From: Candidatus Fimadaptatus faecigallinarum
Lineage (GTDB): Bacteria; Bacillota; Clostridia; Christensenellales; Aristaeellaceae
Direction of reading: 5' to 3'
DNA: 64,000 nucleotides
Assembly: GCA_018714445.1 (NCBI GenBank)
Contig: DVNK01000051.1
Location: 1-64,000 of the forward strand
Position numbers and translations under genes: made by a program. Shown here in pieces: positions 1 through 7,877 of the stretch. Under the pieces are notes generated by a model. The model ran no database searches. It was not told where the DNA came from and was given only the letters and a program-made list of their open reading frames with translations. Position 1 is the stretch's first letter. Each line of letters starts with the position of its first letter.

Positions 1-1407
1 GCAATCATAATTTCAATTGCGCTGATGCTGTTCTGTGGGTTTGCGATGACCCGCCTTACCAAGCGCCTGCGATTGCCAAATGTGACGGCTTACATCGTGA
101 CCGGCATACTGATAGGCCCGTTTTTCATGAACCTGATACCCAAGTCGGTCATAGATGGCATGGATTTTCTGTCCGATATAGCGCTGGCATTCATTGCATT
201 CAGCACTGGCGAATTCTTCACGCTGTCCACGCTGAAGAAAAACGGCATGAAGGTCGTCGTTATAACCGTACTTGAGGCATGTATGGCATCGGTTGTGGTT
301 TTCGTAGCGACATATTGCGTGCTGGGCGTGGATCTGGTGTTTTCGATTGTACTAGCAGCGCTGGCATCTGCCACTGCGCCGGCATCTACAATGATGACGA
401 TACGTCAGACTGGCGCGCATGGCGATTTTGTCGATACGCTATTGCAAGTGGTTGCGCTGGATGATGTGGTCGGACTTATAGAGTACAGCATAGCGATATC
501 GCTGGCGCTGGCTGTGAGCACCGGCAACTCACATCTCGGAATGGGCAGCGTACTCAAGCCGATAGCCGTAAACATAGGCGTACTGTTGCTGGGCGGGCTG
601 TTCGGCGTGATACTCAAACTGCTTATGCCCCAAAAGCGCTCGACCGACAACCGCCTCATAATCACGGTCTCGCTGTTGTTCGCGTTTTGCGGGATATGTA
701 CGATGCTGGATGTGTCGCCACTGCTGGGCTGCATGTCCATGGGTACCGTATACATAAACATAACCCATGACGAAAAGCTGTTCAAGCAGCTCAACTACTT
801 CACGCCTCCGATACTGCTGCTGTTCTTTGTGCATTCGGGGTTGTCGTTCCAGCTGGACGCGCTGGTCAACACATCCGTTTCGGTGGGCAGCACGCCGCTG
901 CTGGTGGTAGGCGTTGTGTACTTCTTCACGCGCATACTGGGCAAGTACGCCGGCGCATTTATTGGATGCATATGCGTGCATAAGCCCAATACGGTGCGCA
1001 ACTACCTGGGACTAGCACTGATACCTCAGGCAGGCGTGGCGATAGGCCTGGCCGCGCTGGGCGCAAGGACGCTGGGCGGCGACACGGGCATAGCGCTGGA
1101 GACGGTTATACTGGCATCCAGCGTACTGTACGAGCTAATTGGGCCGGGCTGTGCCAAGCTTTCGCTATACCTTTCCAAGTCGTACTCAAACAAGCTCGAG
1201 GACATTGTACCCACACCCGCACTGGATGCGGCCTGCACACAGCCCAGCGCCGTAGAACTGCTGATAAAGCGCATACAGGCAATACAGGCTGAACTGCCAC
1301 GCAATACGGTGTCCGACGAAGAGCAGGCATTCCTTGAAGCCGCAGAGGACCAGATGGCCGCGCTGAGCCGCATACACGCAGGCGTAGGCCGCAACAGGAG
1401 GGGCTGA
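1..1407 (+). CDS. Cation:proton antiporter, CPA2 (Kef/NhaS-like) family, 5' partial
   Basis: Integral membrane exchanger that would swap Na+ or K+ for protons across the cytoplasmic membrane. The frame is open from base 1 (eight codons before the ATG at 25), so the true start is probably upstream of the window. The N-terminal text RLRLPNVTAYIVTGILIGP is the usual first-helix motif of this family. About a dozen hydrophobic segments follow up to residue ~390, then a hydrophilic tail of ~70 residues. No TrkA-N nucleotide-binding domain is present, which argues against a KefB/KefC-type K+ efflux channel. It is followed after 1 bp by an MgtC-like gene with a good RBS (AGGAGG), so the two are probably co-transcribed. 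The ion is not predictable from sequence. Confidence 0.85.
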   Translation, partial: AIIISIALMLFCGFAMTRLTKRLRLPNVTAYIVTGILIGPFFMNLIPKSVIDGMDFLSDIALAFIAFSTGEFFTLSTLKKNGMKVVVITVLEACMASVVVFVATYCVLGVDLVFSIVLAALASATAPASTMMTIRQTGAHGDFVDTLLQVVALDDVVGLIEYSIAISLALAVSTGNSHLGMGSVLKPIAVNIGVLLLGGLFGVILKLLMPQKRSTDNRLIITVSLLFAFCGICTMLDVSPLLGCMSMGTVYINITHDEKLFKQLNYFTPPILLLFFVHSGLSFQLDALVNTSVSVGSTPLLVVGVVYFFTRILGKYAGAFIGCICVHKPNTVRNYLGLALIPQAGVAIGLAALGARTLGGDTGIALETVILASSVLYELIGPGCAKLSLYLSKSYSNKLEDIVPTPALDAACTQPSAVELLIKRIQAIQAELPRNTVSDEEQAFLEAAEDQMAALSRIHAGVGRNRRG

Positions 1408-1408
1408 C

Positions 1409-2125
1409 ATGGCACAGGATTATATAGTAAGCATACTTGGCGCATGGGCAGGCGAACTGAACACCGGTTCGATATTGCTCAGAATCGTGCTGTCGCTCAT
1501 ACTTTCGTCGATAGTCGGCTGCGAGCGCTCAAGCAAGCGTCATTCAGCTGGGCTGCGCACTTTCATGATCGTGTCATTGGCGTCGACGACCGCCGCAATA
1601 ATCGAAATATACATGTTGGGCAGCGGGCAATCCGTCATGTGGATAACCGCAGCGGTCATAGTTGGGTCGGCATCGATATCCGGCTATTCTATACTGTTCA
1701 GCTCCAAAGGTCAGATCAAGGGCCTTACGACCTCGGCCGGCCTGTGGGCGTGCGGCATAATTGGAATCGCAATTGGGATCGGTCTGTATACCGCTGCACT
1801 TATAGCTTATGCAGCGCTGCTATGCAGTCTATCGTTCTTCCCGGCATTTGAGAAGTACCTGAAGGACAAGTCCAACCACTTTGAGGTGCACCTCGAACTC
1901 AAAAACAAGACCGACCTGGGCTACTTCACGACAACCATACGCCGCCTGGGCATGCGCATAGACGACATTGAGCTCAACCCCGCTTACCTGAATTCAGGTC
2001 TGAGCGTGTATACTGTGTCGTTCACAATAAGCAGTCAGGAACTCAAGAAGTACAAAAAGCACAGCGAAATAATCGAGGCGCTGCGCTCGCTCGACTACAT
2101 ATCTTATATAGAAGAAATAGGCTGA
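1409..2125 (+). CDS. MgtC/SapB family membrane protein
   Basis: Membrane protein of 238 aa. The N-terminal half has four to five hydrophobic segments and the family hallmark of a conserved acidic residue followed by basic ones (GCERSSKRHSAGLRTF). The C-terminal ~85 residues are a soluble ACT-like domain (EVHLELKNKTDLGYFTTTIR...). MgtC relatives are linked to Mg2+ limitation and to control of membrane ATPases; the specific role here is unknown. The ATG is preceded by AGGAGG and lies 1 bp after the antiporter stop, which suggests joint ion or pH homeostasis. Confidence 0.85.
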   Translation: MAQDYIVSILGAWAGELNTGSILLRIVLSLILSSIVGCERSSKRHSAGLRTFMIVSLASTTAAIIEIYMLGSGQSVMWITAAVIVGSASISGYSILFSSKGQIKGLTTSAGLWACGIIGIAIGIGLYTAALIAYAALLCSLSFFPAFEKYLKDKSNHFEVHLELKNKTDLGYFTTTIRRLGMRIDDIELNPAYLNSGLSVYTVSFTISSQELKKYKKHSEIIEALRSLDYISYIEEIG

Positions 2126-2141
2126 CCTACGCGGGCACTGC

Positions 2142-2169
2142 GCGGCGCACGGCATGTCACGTGCGCCGC
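2142..2169 (+). terminator. Hairpin after the antiporter-mgtC pair
   Basis: Perfect 10-bp inverted repeat (GCGGCGCACG / CGTGCGCCGC) with an 8-nt loop, 17 bp after the mgtC-like stop. There is no clear T-run, so it may be a weak terminator or an RNA-stabilising hairpin. Confidence 0.45.
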
Positions 2170-2261
2170 ATTGCTGTATATAAACGCACATCAGCGCCTG
2201 TCCCGTCCCCCTGTGCTGTATGCAAGGCTAAATGAAATGTCGTACTTTTCAATAAACGCTG

Positions 2262-2290
2262 TTGCGTTTGTTGAATGACCGGTCTATAAT
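2262..2290 (+). promoter_or_regulatory. Sigma-A promoter for the methyltransferase
   Basis: TTGCGT - 17 bp - TATAAT, ending 46 bp before the start codon of the next gene. Confidence 0.7.
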
Positions 2291-2336
2291 GTTTCTATAT
2301 AAATTACCCCAATAATGCCGCACAAAGGAGGTCAAC

Positions 2337-3176
2337 ATGAAATCAATCGACAAGGACGTGCTGGCCACATACAATTCCGGCGCGGAACGAAATCGCCTGC
2401 GCACGGGAATAGGACTCATCGAGTTCGAACGCTCGCGCGAACTGCTGCGCGAATACCTGCCGCCTGCGCCTGCTACGGTCTACGACATAGGCGGCGGTTA
2501 TGGCGAATACGCGTGGTGGCTCAGCTCATTGGGGTATCAGGTCCACCTGTTCGATCTGGCTCAGACCAATATCGCCATGTCGACTGAACTGTCTGCCGAA
2601 TACCCCGGCTGCCAGCTTAAAGCCGCCGAAGTCGCTGACGCGCGCAACATAGACCGTCCATCCGGCTCGGCCGACGCAGTGCTGTGCATGGGCCCGCTAT
2701 ATCACATAGCGCAACGCGAAGAACGCCTGGCAGCACTGAACGAGTGCGCGCGGCTTTTGCGACCGGGCGGCGTGCTGTGCGTTGCGGCAATAACGCGCTA
2801 TGCCACGCTACTGTGGGCTACGACGGTATTCGGCGCCGCCAACAGACTGCTCGAGGAGGATGCGTTCATGCAAATGGTCGAGACTGAGTTGCGTACCGGC
2901 GAGCATGTGCGTCCGGCTGATTCCGCATACAGAGGCATAGGCCGCTCACACTTCCACGCGCCCGACGAGCTGAAAGGCGAACTTAGCGATGCCGGCTTCA
3001 AAGACATAAAGCTTCACGGCGTAGTAGGCTGCGGTTGGCTCGCCCCCAATCTGGACGCGCTCTGGCAGGACGATAAGGCGCGCGCCGCCATCATGCGCGC
3101 CGTGCGGCTGCTGGACGGTGAGACCGACGTGATTGGCTTGAGCACACACCTGCTCGCAATTTGTCAAAAGCATTGA
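2337..3176 (+). CDS. Class I SAM-dependent methyltransferase
   Basis: 279-aa soluble methyltransferase. Motif I is visible at residues ~48-56 (VYDIGGGYGEYAWWL), the acidic motif II at ~70 (VHLFDLAQTNI), and the post-motif region reads VLCMGPLYHI. This composition matches the UbiE/COQ5-type Methyltransf_11/25 group. The substrate cannot be predicted. It is a single gene with its own promoter, an AAAGGAGGT ribosome binding site and a downstream terminator. Confidence 0.85.
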   Translation: MKSIDKDVLATYNSGAERNRLRTGIGLIEFERSRELLREYLPPAPATVYDIGGGYGEYAWWLSSLGYQVHLFDLAQTNIAMSTELSAEYPGCQLKAAEVADARNIDRPSGSADAVLCMGPLYHIAQREERLAALNECARLLRPGGVLCVAAITRYATLLWATTVFGAANRLLEEDAFMQMVETELRTGEHVRPADSAYRGIGRSHFHAPDELKGELSDAGFKDIKLHGVVGCGWLAPNLDALWQDDKARAAIMRAVRLLDGETDVIGLSTHLLAICQKH

Positions 3177-3210
3177 TATGTCAATAATAGGATATGTCAT
3201 AATAAAGACA

Positions 3211-3256
3211 AAGGCTCTGCCCGACGACTCATACGTTCGCCGGACAGAGCCTTTTT
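3211..3256 (+). terminator. Rho-independent terminator
   Basis: AAGGCTCTGCCCG ... CGGACAGAGCCTTTTT: a 9-10 bp stem with a bulge followed by five T on the plus strand. The A-rich left flank means it could also stop the convergent gcv operon. Confidence 0.8.
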
Positions 3257-3306
3257 GCGCTACTATAAACAGCAGCGATGTCGATTCTTCTATCTAAGAG
3301 ATGCGC

Positions 3307-4728
3307 TTACCATTGAGCACGCAGCACCGGATTGCGCGCGGCGTTGACCTCGTCAAGCCGACGCACCTGTGCCGTCACAGGCGCAGCGTGCAGCTCCTCG
3401 GGTGCAGTGCGCGCCTTGTGCGCCAGCTCAATGTACGCCTGCGCCGCAGCGTCCAGCGTCTCGGGCGTCTCGGTCTCGGTCGGCTCAAACATCAGCGCCT
3501 CATGCACTATCAGCGGGAAGTACATCGTCGGCGGATGCATATGGCAGTCCAACGCACCCTTGGCTATATCCATAGCGCTGACGCCGGTCTGCTTTTTGAG
3601 CTCCTCAAGCGTAAGCACGAACTCATGCATGCAGATGCCCGCAAACGCCGGAGTATATTCAGGCAACAACTTGTGCAGCAGATAGTTCGCATTGAGCACC
3701 GCTCCACGCGCCGCCTCGGGTATGCCCTCGCGTCCCAGCGACATTATGTACGCCAGCGCACGCATTACCACCAGGTAGTTGCCATAGAAGCTGCGCACTT
3801 TACCCACGCTCTTGTCGCTGTACACGAACTTCAGCTCATCGCTAATGCGCGGATTGGGCAGATACGCCTCCAACAGCCGCTTGCAACCCACTGGACCGCT
3901 GCCCGGACCGCCGCCGCCATGCGGAGTTGAGAACGTCTTGTGCAGGTTCAGATGAACCACATCAAAGCCCATGTCGCCCGGCCGCGCTATGCCCATTATC
4001 GCATTCAGGTTTGCGCCGTCGTAATAGCACAGGCCGCCGGCTTCGTGTACAATGCGGGTTATTTCGCTTATGTTGTGGTCAAACTTGCCCACGGTGTTGG
4101 GATTGGTCAGCATTAGACCGGCGGTATCGTCGCCAACTGCCTTGCGCAGCGCATCCAGATCCACCAGTCCATCCGGCGTCGACGGCACGCTTACCACGGT
4201 AAATCCATCCATGACCGCGCTGGCCGGATTGGTGCCATGCGCCGAATCGGGCACTATTATCTTGGTGCGCTTGGTATCGCCGCGATCCATGTGATAAGCC
4301 TTGATTAGCATCACGCCGGTGAATTCACCATGCGCGCCCGCCGCCGGCTGGAATGTCATGGCATCCATACCGGTTATCTCGCACAGGTATTTCTCGGCCA
4401 GCTTGAGCGCTTCCAGGCTGCCGCGCACACTCTCCTCGTCCTGCAGCGGATGCACGCCAGTAAATCCCGGCAGCGCCGCAACTTCCTCGTTGAGCGCCGG
4501 ATTGTACTTCATGGTGCAGGAACCCAGCGGATAGAAGCCGCTGTTTACTCCAAATGCGCCCTTGCTGAGCGCCGTATAATGCCTGGCCAGCTCATTTTCG
4601 CTTATTTCGGGCAGCCTCAGCTCCTGCTTGCGCCTGAGCGATTCAGCAGGCGCGTATTCAGGCGTGTCCAGCGGCGGCAGATACTGAGTGCCCCGACCCG
4701 CATGACTGCGTTCAAACAGTGTAAGCAT
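3307..4728 (-). CDS. gcvPB: Glycine dehydrogenase (decarboxylating) subunit 2, P-protein beta chain
   Basis: PLP-bearing half of the glycine decarboxylase (P-protein), which with GcvPA decarboxylates glycine and loads the aminomethyl group on the lipoyl arm of GcvH. The PLP lysine region NLHKTFSTPHGGGGPG is intact. Length (~473 aa) is normal for the split form found in Firmicutes, Thermotogae and archaea. It is the last gene of the gcv operon and its start overlaps the gcvPA stop. Two starts are possible, GTG at 4731 or ATG at 4728, both within 10 nt of GGAGG; the ATG is chosen here. Confidence 0.95.
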   Translation of the reverse strand: MLTLFERSHAGRGTQYLPPLDTPEYAPAESLRRKQELRLPEISENELARHYTALSKGAFGVNSGFYPLGSCTMKYNPALNEEVAALPGFTGVHPLQDEESVRGSLEALKLAEKYLCEITGMDAMTFQPAAGAHGEFTGVMLIKAYHMDRGDTKRTKIIVPDSAHGTNPASAVMDGFTVVSVPSTPDGLVDLDALRKAVGDDTAGLMLTNPNTVGKFDHNISEITRIVHEAGGLCYYDGANLNAIMGIARPGDMGFDVVHLNLHKTFSTPHGGGGPGSGPVGCKRLLEAYLPNPRISDELKFVYSDKSVGKVRSFYGNYLVVMRALAYIMSLGREGIPEAARGAVLNANYLLHKLLPEYTPAFAGICMHEFVLTLEELKKQTGVSAMDIAKGALDCHMHPPTMYFPLIVHEALMFEPTETETPETLDAAAQAYIELAHKARTAPEELHAAPVTAQVRRLDEVNAARNPVLRAQW

Positions 4729-6044
4729 CACGCACGCACCTCCTTGAGCAGCTCCGCCAGCGCGTCTATCTCAGCGCGGGTATTCATTTCGGTAAAGCAC
4801 CACAGCAGATCGCCATTAACGTTAAGTCCACCCAGTATATCATGCTGTTTGAGCCGTGCATTCAACTCGTCGGCATCTATCGGGCAGCACGTAACGAACT
4901 CCATGCCGAACTCGCCTGCGTACCGCCGCTCAAAACCGGGTATCGCGCATATCTTCTCGGCCGCGTAGTGCGCCTTGGACCAGCACTGCCGCGCCGCCTC
5001 GGTCATTCCCGCAGGGCCCATCGCCGCCATATATACCGATGCAGTCATCGCGCACAGCGCCTGGTTGGAGCATATGCTCGACGACGCCTTCTCACGGCGA
5101 ATGTGCTGCTCACGCGCCTGCAGCGTCAGCACGAACGCGCGCTTGCCCTCGGCATCCACGGTCTGGCCAACTATGCGTCCCGGCAGTTTGCGCATCAGTT
5201 CGCTGCGGCACGCCATTATACCCAGGTACGGCCCGCCAAAGCTCAGCTCCATGCCCAGCGGTTGACCTTCTGCAACGCAGATGTCAGCGCCGCATTCGCC
5301 CGGAGTCTTGATAAGCGCCGTCATTATCGGATGCACCGCGACTATCACCTTGGCGCCCGCTGCATGAGCAAGCTCAACTATCGCCTCTACATCCTCTATC
5401 TGACCAAAGTAGTTGGGCTGCTGCACTATCACGCAGCCAACATCCGCACCAAGCTCGGCCTTTAATGCCTCCAGATCGGTCACGCCTTCGCGTGCCGGCA
5501 CCATGTCGACCGGACGGTTGCCCGCCCAGGCATAGGTGCACACTGTCTGTGCATATTCGGGATTGACGGTAGCCGACACCAGCGCCCGCATCCGCTTGCG
5601 TTCGCAGCACATATGCGCCGCCTCAGCCGCCGCGCTCGCTCCGTCGTACACCGACGCATTGGACACATCCATGCCCGTCAGCTCACAGACCATCGTCTGA
5701 TACTCAAATATCGACTGCAAAACGCCTTGGCTGATCTCGGCTTGATAAGGGGTGTACGCCGTCAAAAACTCATCGCGATTGGTCACGCGCTTGACTATCG
5801 ACGGTATGTAGTGCCGGTAAGCGCCTGCGCCACGGAATATCGTGCGATATACATGGTTGTGCGACGCCAGTTCGCTCATCTCACGCTTGACTTCCAGCTC
5901 GCTCTTGCCCGCGGGCAGGTCAAGTTCACCCTTAAACAGCAGTTCGTCAGGTATCGCCTGGTACATCTCGCGATAGCTGCTCAGCCCCAGCTCGCCCAAC
6001 ATCCGCTCGCGCTCAGCGGGCGTGGAAGGAATATATCCTGCCAT
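4728..6044 (-). CDS. gcvPA: Glycine dehydrogenase (decarboxylating) subunit 1, P-protein alpha chain
   Basis: 438-aa partner of GcvPB forming the heteromeric P-protein. It begins with the typical MAGYIPSTPAERERMLGELG and contains the conserved segments YDGASAAAEAAHMC and SFGGPYLGIMA. The start has a clear GGAGG RBS (GCGGAGGAGAAGTGAT before ATG) and lies 1 bp after the gcvH stop. No lipoamide dehydrogenase (L-protein) or lipoate ligase gene is visible in this operon, so those functions must be encoded elsewhere. Confidence 0.95.
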   Translation of the reverse strand: MAGYIPSTPAERERMLGELGLSSYREMYQAIPDELLFKGELDLPAGKSELEVKREMSELASHNHVYRTIFRGAGAYRHYIPSIVKRVTNRDEFLTAYTPYQAEISQGVLQSIFEYQTMVCELTGMDVSNASVYDGASAAAEAAHMCCERKRMRALVSATVNPEYAQTVCTYAWAGNRPVDMVPAREGVTDLEALKAELGADVGCVIVQQPNYFGQIEDVEAIVELAHAAGAKVIVAVHPIMTALIKTPGECGADICVAEGQPLGMELSFGGPYLGIMACRSELMRKLPGRIVGQTVDAEGKRAFVLTLQAREQHIRREKASSSICSNQALCAMTASVYMAAMGPAGMTEAARQCWSKAHYAAEKICAIPGFERRYAGEFGMEFVTCCPIDADELNARLKQHDILGGLNVNGDLLWCFTEMNTRAEIDALAELLKEVRA

Positions 6045-6045
6045 A

Positions 6046-6423
6046 TCACTTCTCCTCCGCGATTACCTGCTCATACGCAGCAGCGCCCAGCAGTTCGCCG
6101 GTACCGCTCACGTTCTCAACCTCGATAAGCCACGCGTCATAAGGCGCATTGTTTATGGTCTCCGGCGCATCCAGCAGCGCCTCGTTTACCGCGCGCACGG
6201 TGCCGCTGACCGGGCTGTATACCGGCGACACAGCCTTGACCGACTCGACCTCACAGCAGCTCTCGCCCGCCGTCACCGCGTCGCCCACCTGCGGCAGATC
6301 CACAAACACCAGATCGCCCAGCTCCTGCTGAGCATAATCGGTCAGGCCTATGCGCACCGCGCCATCGTCAAGTTTGAGCACCCACTCGTGGGACTTGGTG
6401 TATTTGAGCGTATCAGGTATCAT
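6046..6423 (-). CDS. gcvH: Glycine cleavage system H protein
   Basis: 125-aa lipoyl carrier that shuttles the aminomethyl intermediate between P- and T-protein. The lipoylation site is the lysine in EVESVKAVSPVYSP. The ORF-track start (6456) adds 11 residues; the ATG at 6423 is chosen because it follows GTGGAGGAACGCAT, a proper RBS, and gives the family's normal MIPDTLKYTKSHEWV start. The gap from gcvT is 33 bp. Confidence 0.95.
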   Translation of the reverse strand: MIPDTLKYTKSHEWVLKLDDGAVRIGLTDYAQQELGDLVFVDLPQVGDAVTAGESCCEVESVKAVSPVYSPVSGTVRAVNEALLDAPETINNAPYDAWLIEVENVSGTGELLGAAAYEQVIAEEK

Positions 6424-6456
6424 ATGCGTTCCTCCACAAATTTTATTATATTTCAT

Positions 6457-7557
6457 TTACTTGGTTGTCTTATGCTTGACGCGGCTATAGAACGGCAGCG
6501 GCACGACCTCACATTTGAGTCGGCGTCCACGCACATCCACTTCCAACTGAGTGCCAACCTCAGCACAGCCCACGTCAACCAGCGCCATGGCTGCCGCATA
6601 GCCCACATACGGGCAATGCGTACCGCTGGTCGTATGCCCCACCTGCACGCCGTCGCGGTATACCGGCAAATGCTCGCGCGCTATACCGCGGTCGATCATC
6701 TTGAGGCCCACGCGCGTAATCGTCGGCGTGCCGCGCGCTATCAGCGCAGCCTTGCCGATGAAATCCGGCTTATCGAGCTTTACAAAGCTGCCCAGCCCGG
6801 TCTCCAGAGGCGTGATGTCGTCATCCATCTCATGACCATACAGCGGCATGCCCGCCTCCAACCGCAGCGTGTCGCGCGCACCCAGTCCGCACGGCACAAG
6901 CCCAAACTCCGCGCCGCCCGCAAGCAGCGCGTCAAACAGCTTGACCGCATCGCCCGCCGCGCAATACAGTTCATACCCAGCCTCACCGGTATAGCCAGTG
7001 CGCGACAGCATGCACTTGACGCCGCACAGCTCAACTTCCGGCACAAACGAGTAGTACTTGGGCGGCAACGTGATGTCCGGCGCGAGCGCGCGCACTATGT
7101 CGCGTGCCTTGGGGCCCTGCAGCGCGATCTCCGCAACTGAATCCGAGATGTCTTCCAGCTGCGCGTCGCCTGTCAGGTGCGCGCGCATCCAGTCGACATC
7201 CTTTTCACGGTTGGATGCGTTTATCACGATCAGGTACTTGTTCGCGTCATAACGGTACACCAGCAGGTCGTCCACCACGCCGCCACGCTCATTGCACATA
7301 GGACTGTAGCGCACGCGGCCATCCTCCAGGTTTGTGTAGTCATTAGTCAGCCACAGATTCAGATTTTTCAACGCATCCGGGCCGGTCAGCATCGCCTCGC
7401 CCATGTGCGACACGTCAAACAGACCTGCTGCCGTACGCACCGCGTTATGCTCCGCAATGACTCCCTGGTACTGCACCGGCAGTAAGTACCCCGCAAACGG
7501 CACTATCTTGCCACCCAGTTCCTTGTGCCGCTCGTACAGCGGCGTCACCTTGTCCAT
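6457..7557 (-). CDS. gcvT: Aminomethyltransferase, glycine cleavage T protein
   Basis: 366-aa T-protein that transfers the methylene group from aminomethyl-GcvH to tetrahydrofolate and releases ammonia. Family signatures include LFDVSHMGE, SRTGYTGEAGYELY and LRLEAGMPLYGHEMD. The start is set at 7557, where ATG follows GGAGGTGTACAT; the longer ORF start at 7620 would run into the riboswitch expression platform. First gene of the gcvT-H-PA-PB operon. Confidence 0.95.
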   Translation of the reverse strand: MDKVTPLYERHKELGGKIVPFAGYLLPVQYQGVIAEHNAVRTAAGLFDVSHMGEAMLTGPDALKNLNLWLTNDYTNLEDGRVRYSPMCNERGGVVDDLLVYRYDANKYLIVINASNREKDVDWMRAHLTGDAQLEDISDSVAEIALQGPKARDIVRALAPDITLPPKYYSFVPEVELCGVKCMLSRTGYTGEAGYELYCAAGDAVKLFDALLAGGAEFGLVPCGLGARDTLRLEAGMPLYGHEMDDDITPLETGLGSFVKLDKPDFIGKAALIARGTPTITRVGLKMIDRGIAREHLPVYRDGVQVGHTTSGTHCPYVGYAAAMALVDVGCAEVGTQLEVDVRGRRLKCEVVPLPFYSRVKHKTTK

Positions 7558-7601
7558 ATGTACACCTCCATGTTTGCTCACCGCCCGACAAAATGCGCAA
7601 A

Positions 7602-7618
7602 GGCGCATGCCATGCGCC
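7602..7618 (-). terminator. Expression-platform hairpin of the glycine riboswitch
   Basis: On the minus strand GGCGCATGGCATGCGCC forms a compact GC hairpin followed by TTTGCGCATTTT, just downstream of aptamer II and 45 nt before gcvT. It resembles a regulated intrinsic terminator. An upstream GCGC-rich segment (7625-7640) could pair with it as an antiterminator; that pairing is inferred, not folded. Confidence 0.5.
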
Positions 7619-7640
7619 ACATATGCAGCGCACGCACGCG

Positions 7641-7820
7641 CCTCTGTTCATATCGCCTGAAAGATTCTCCCCGCACCCTGGCAGGGGATTGCTTCTTCGG
7701 CGCCGCGCATCATGCCGCGGCTTTCCAGAGTCTCGTCCAGGCCCGGTCCTTTTGCCTGAGAGTTTATTGCATCTACCCCTTCGGCGGCGCTAATGCGCTC
7801 TCTCCCGGCCCCTTCATCCG
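7641..7820 (-). promoter_or_regulatory. Tandem glycine riboswitch (gcvT type)
   Basis: Read on the minus strand, aptamer I (about 7820-7741) contains GGGAGAGAGCGC, CGCCGAAGGGG and CTCAGGCAAAAGGACCGG. Aptamer II (about 7740-7641) contains GGACGAGACTCTGG, GCGCCGAAGAAGC and AATCTTTCAGGC. These are the conserved core strings of the two-aptamer glycine riboswitch, in correct order with a very short linker. It lies between a sigma-A promoter and gcvT and should switch the operon on when glycine is plentiful. Confidence 0.95.
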
Positions 7821-7877
7821 ATACTATTCAGTTTTAGACTAAAACCCGAACTATTTCGGCGTCATCCCAACGCTCAT

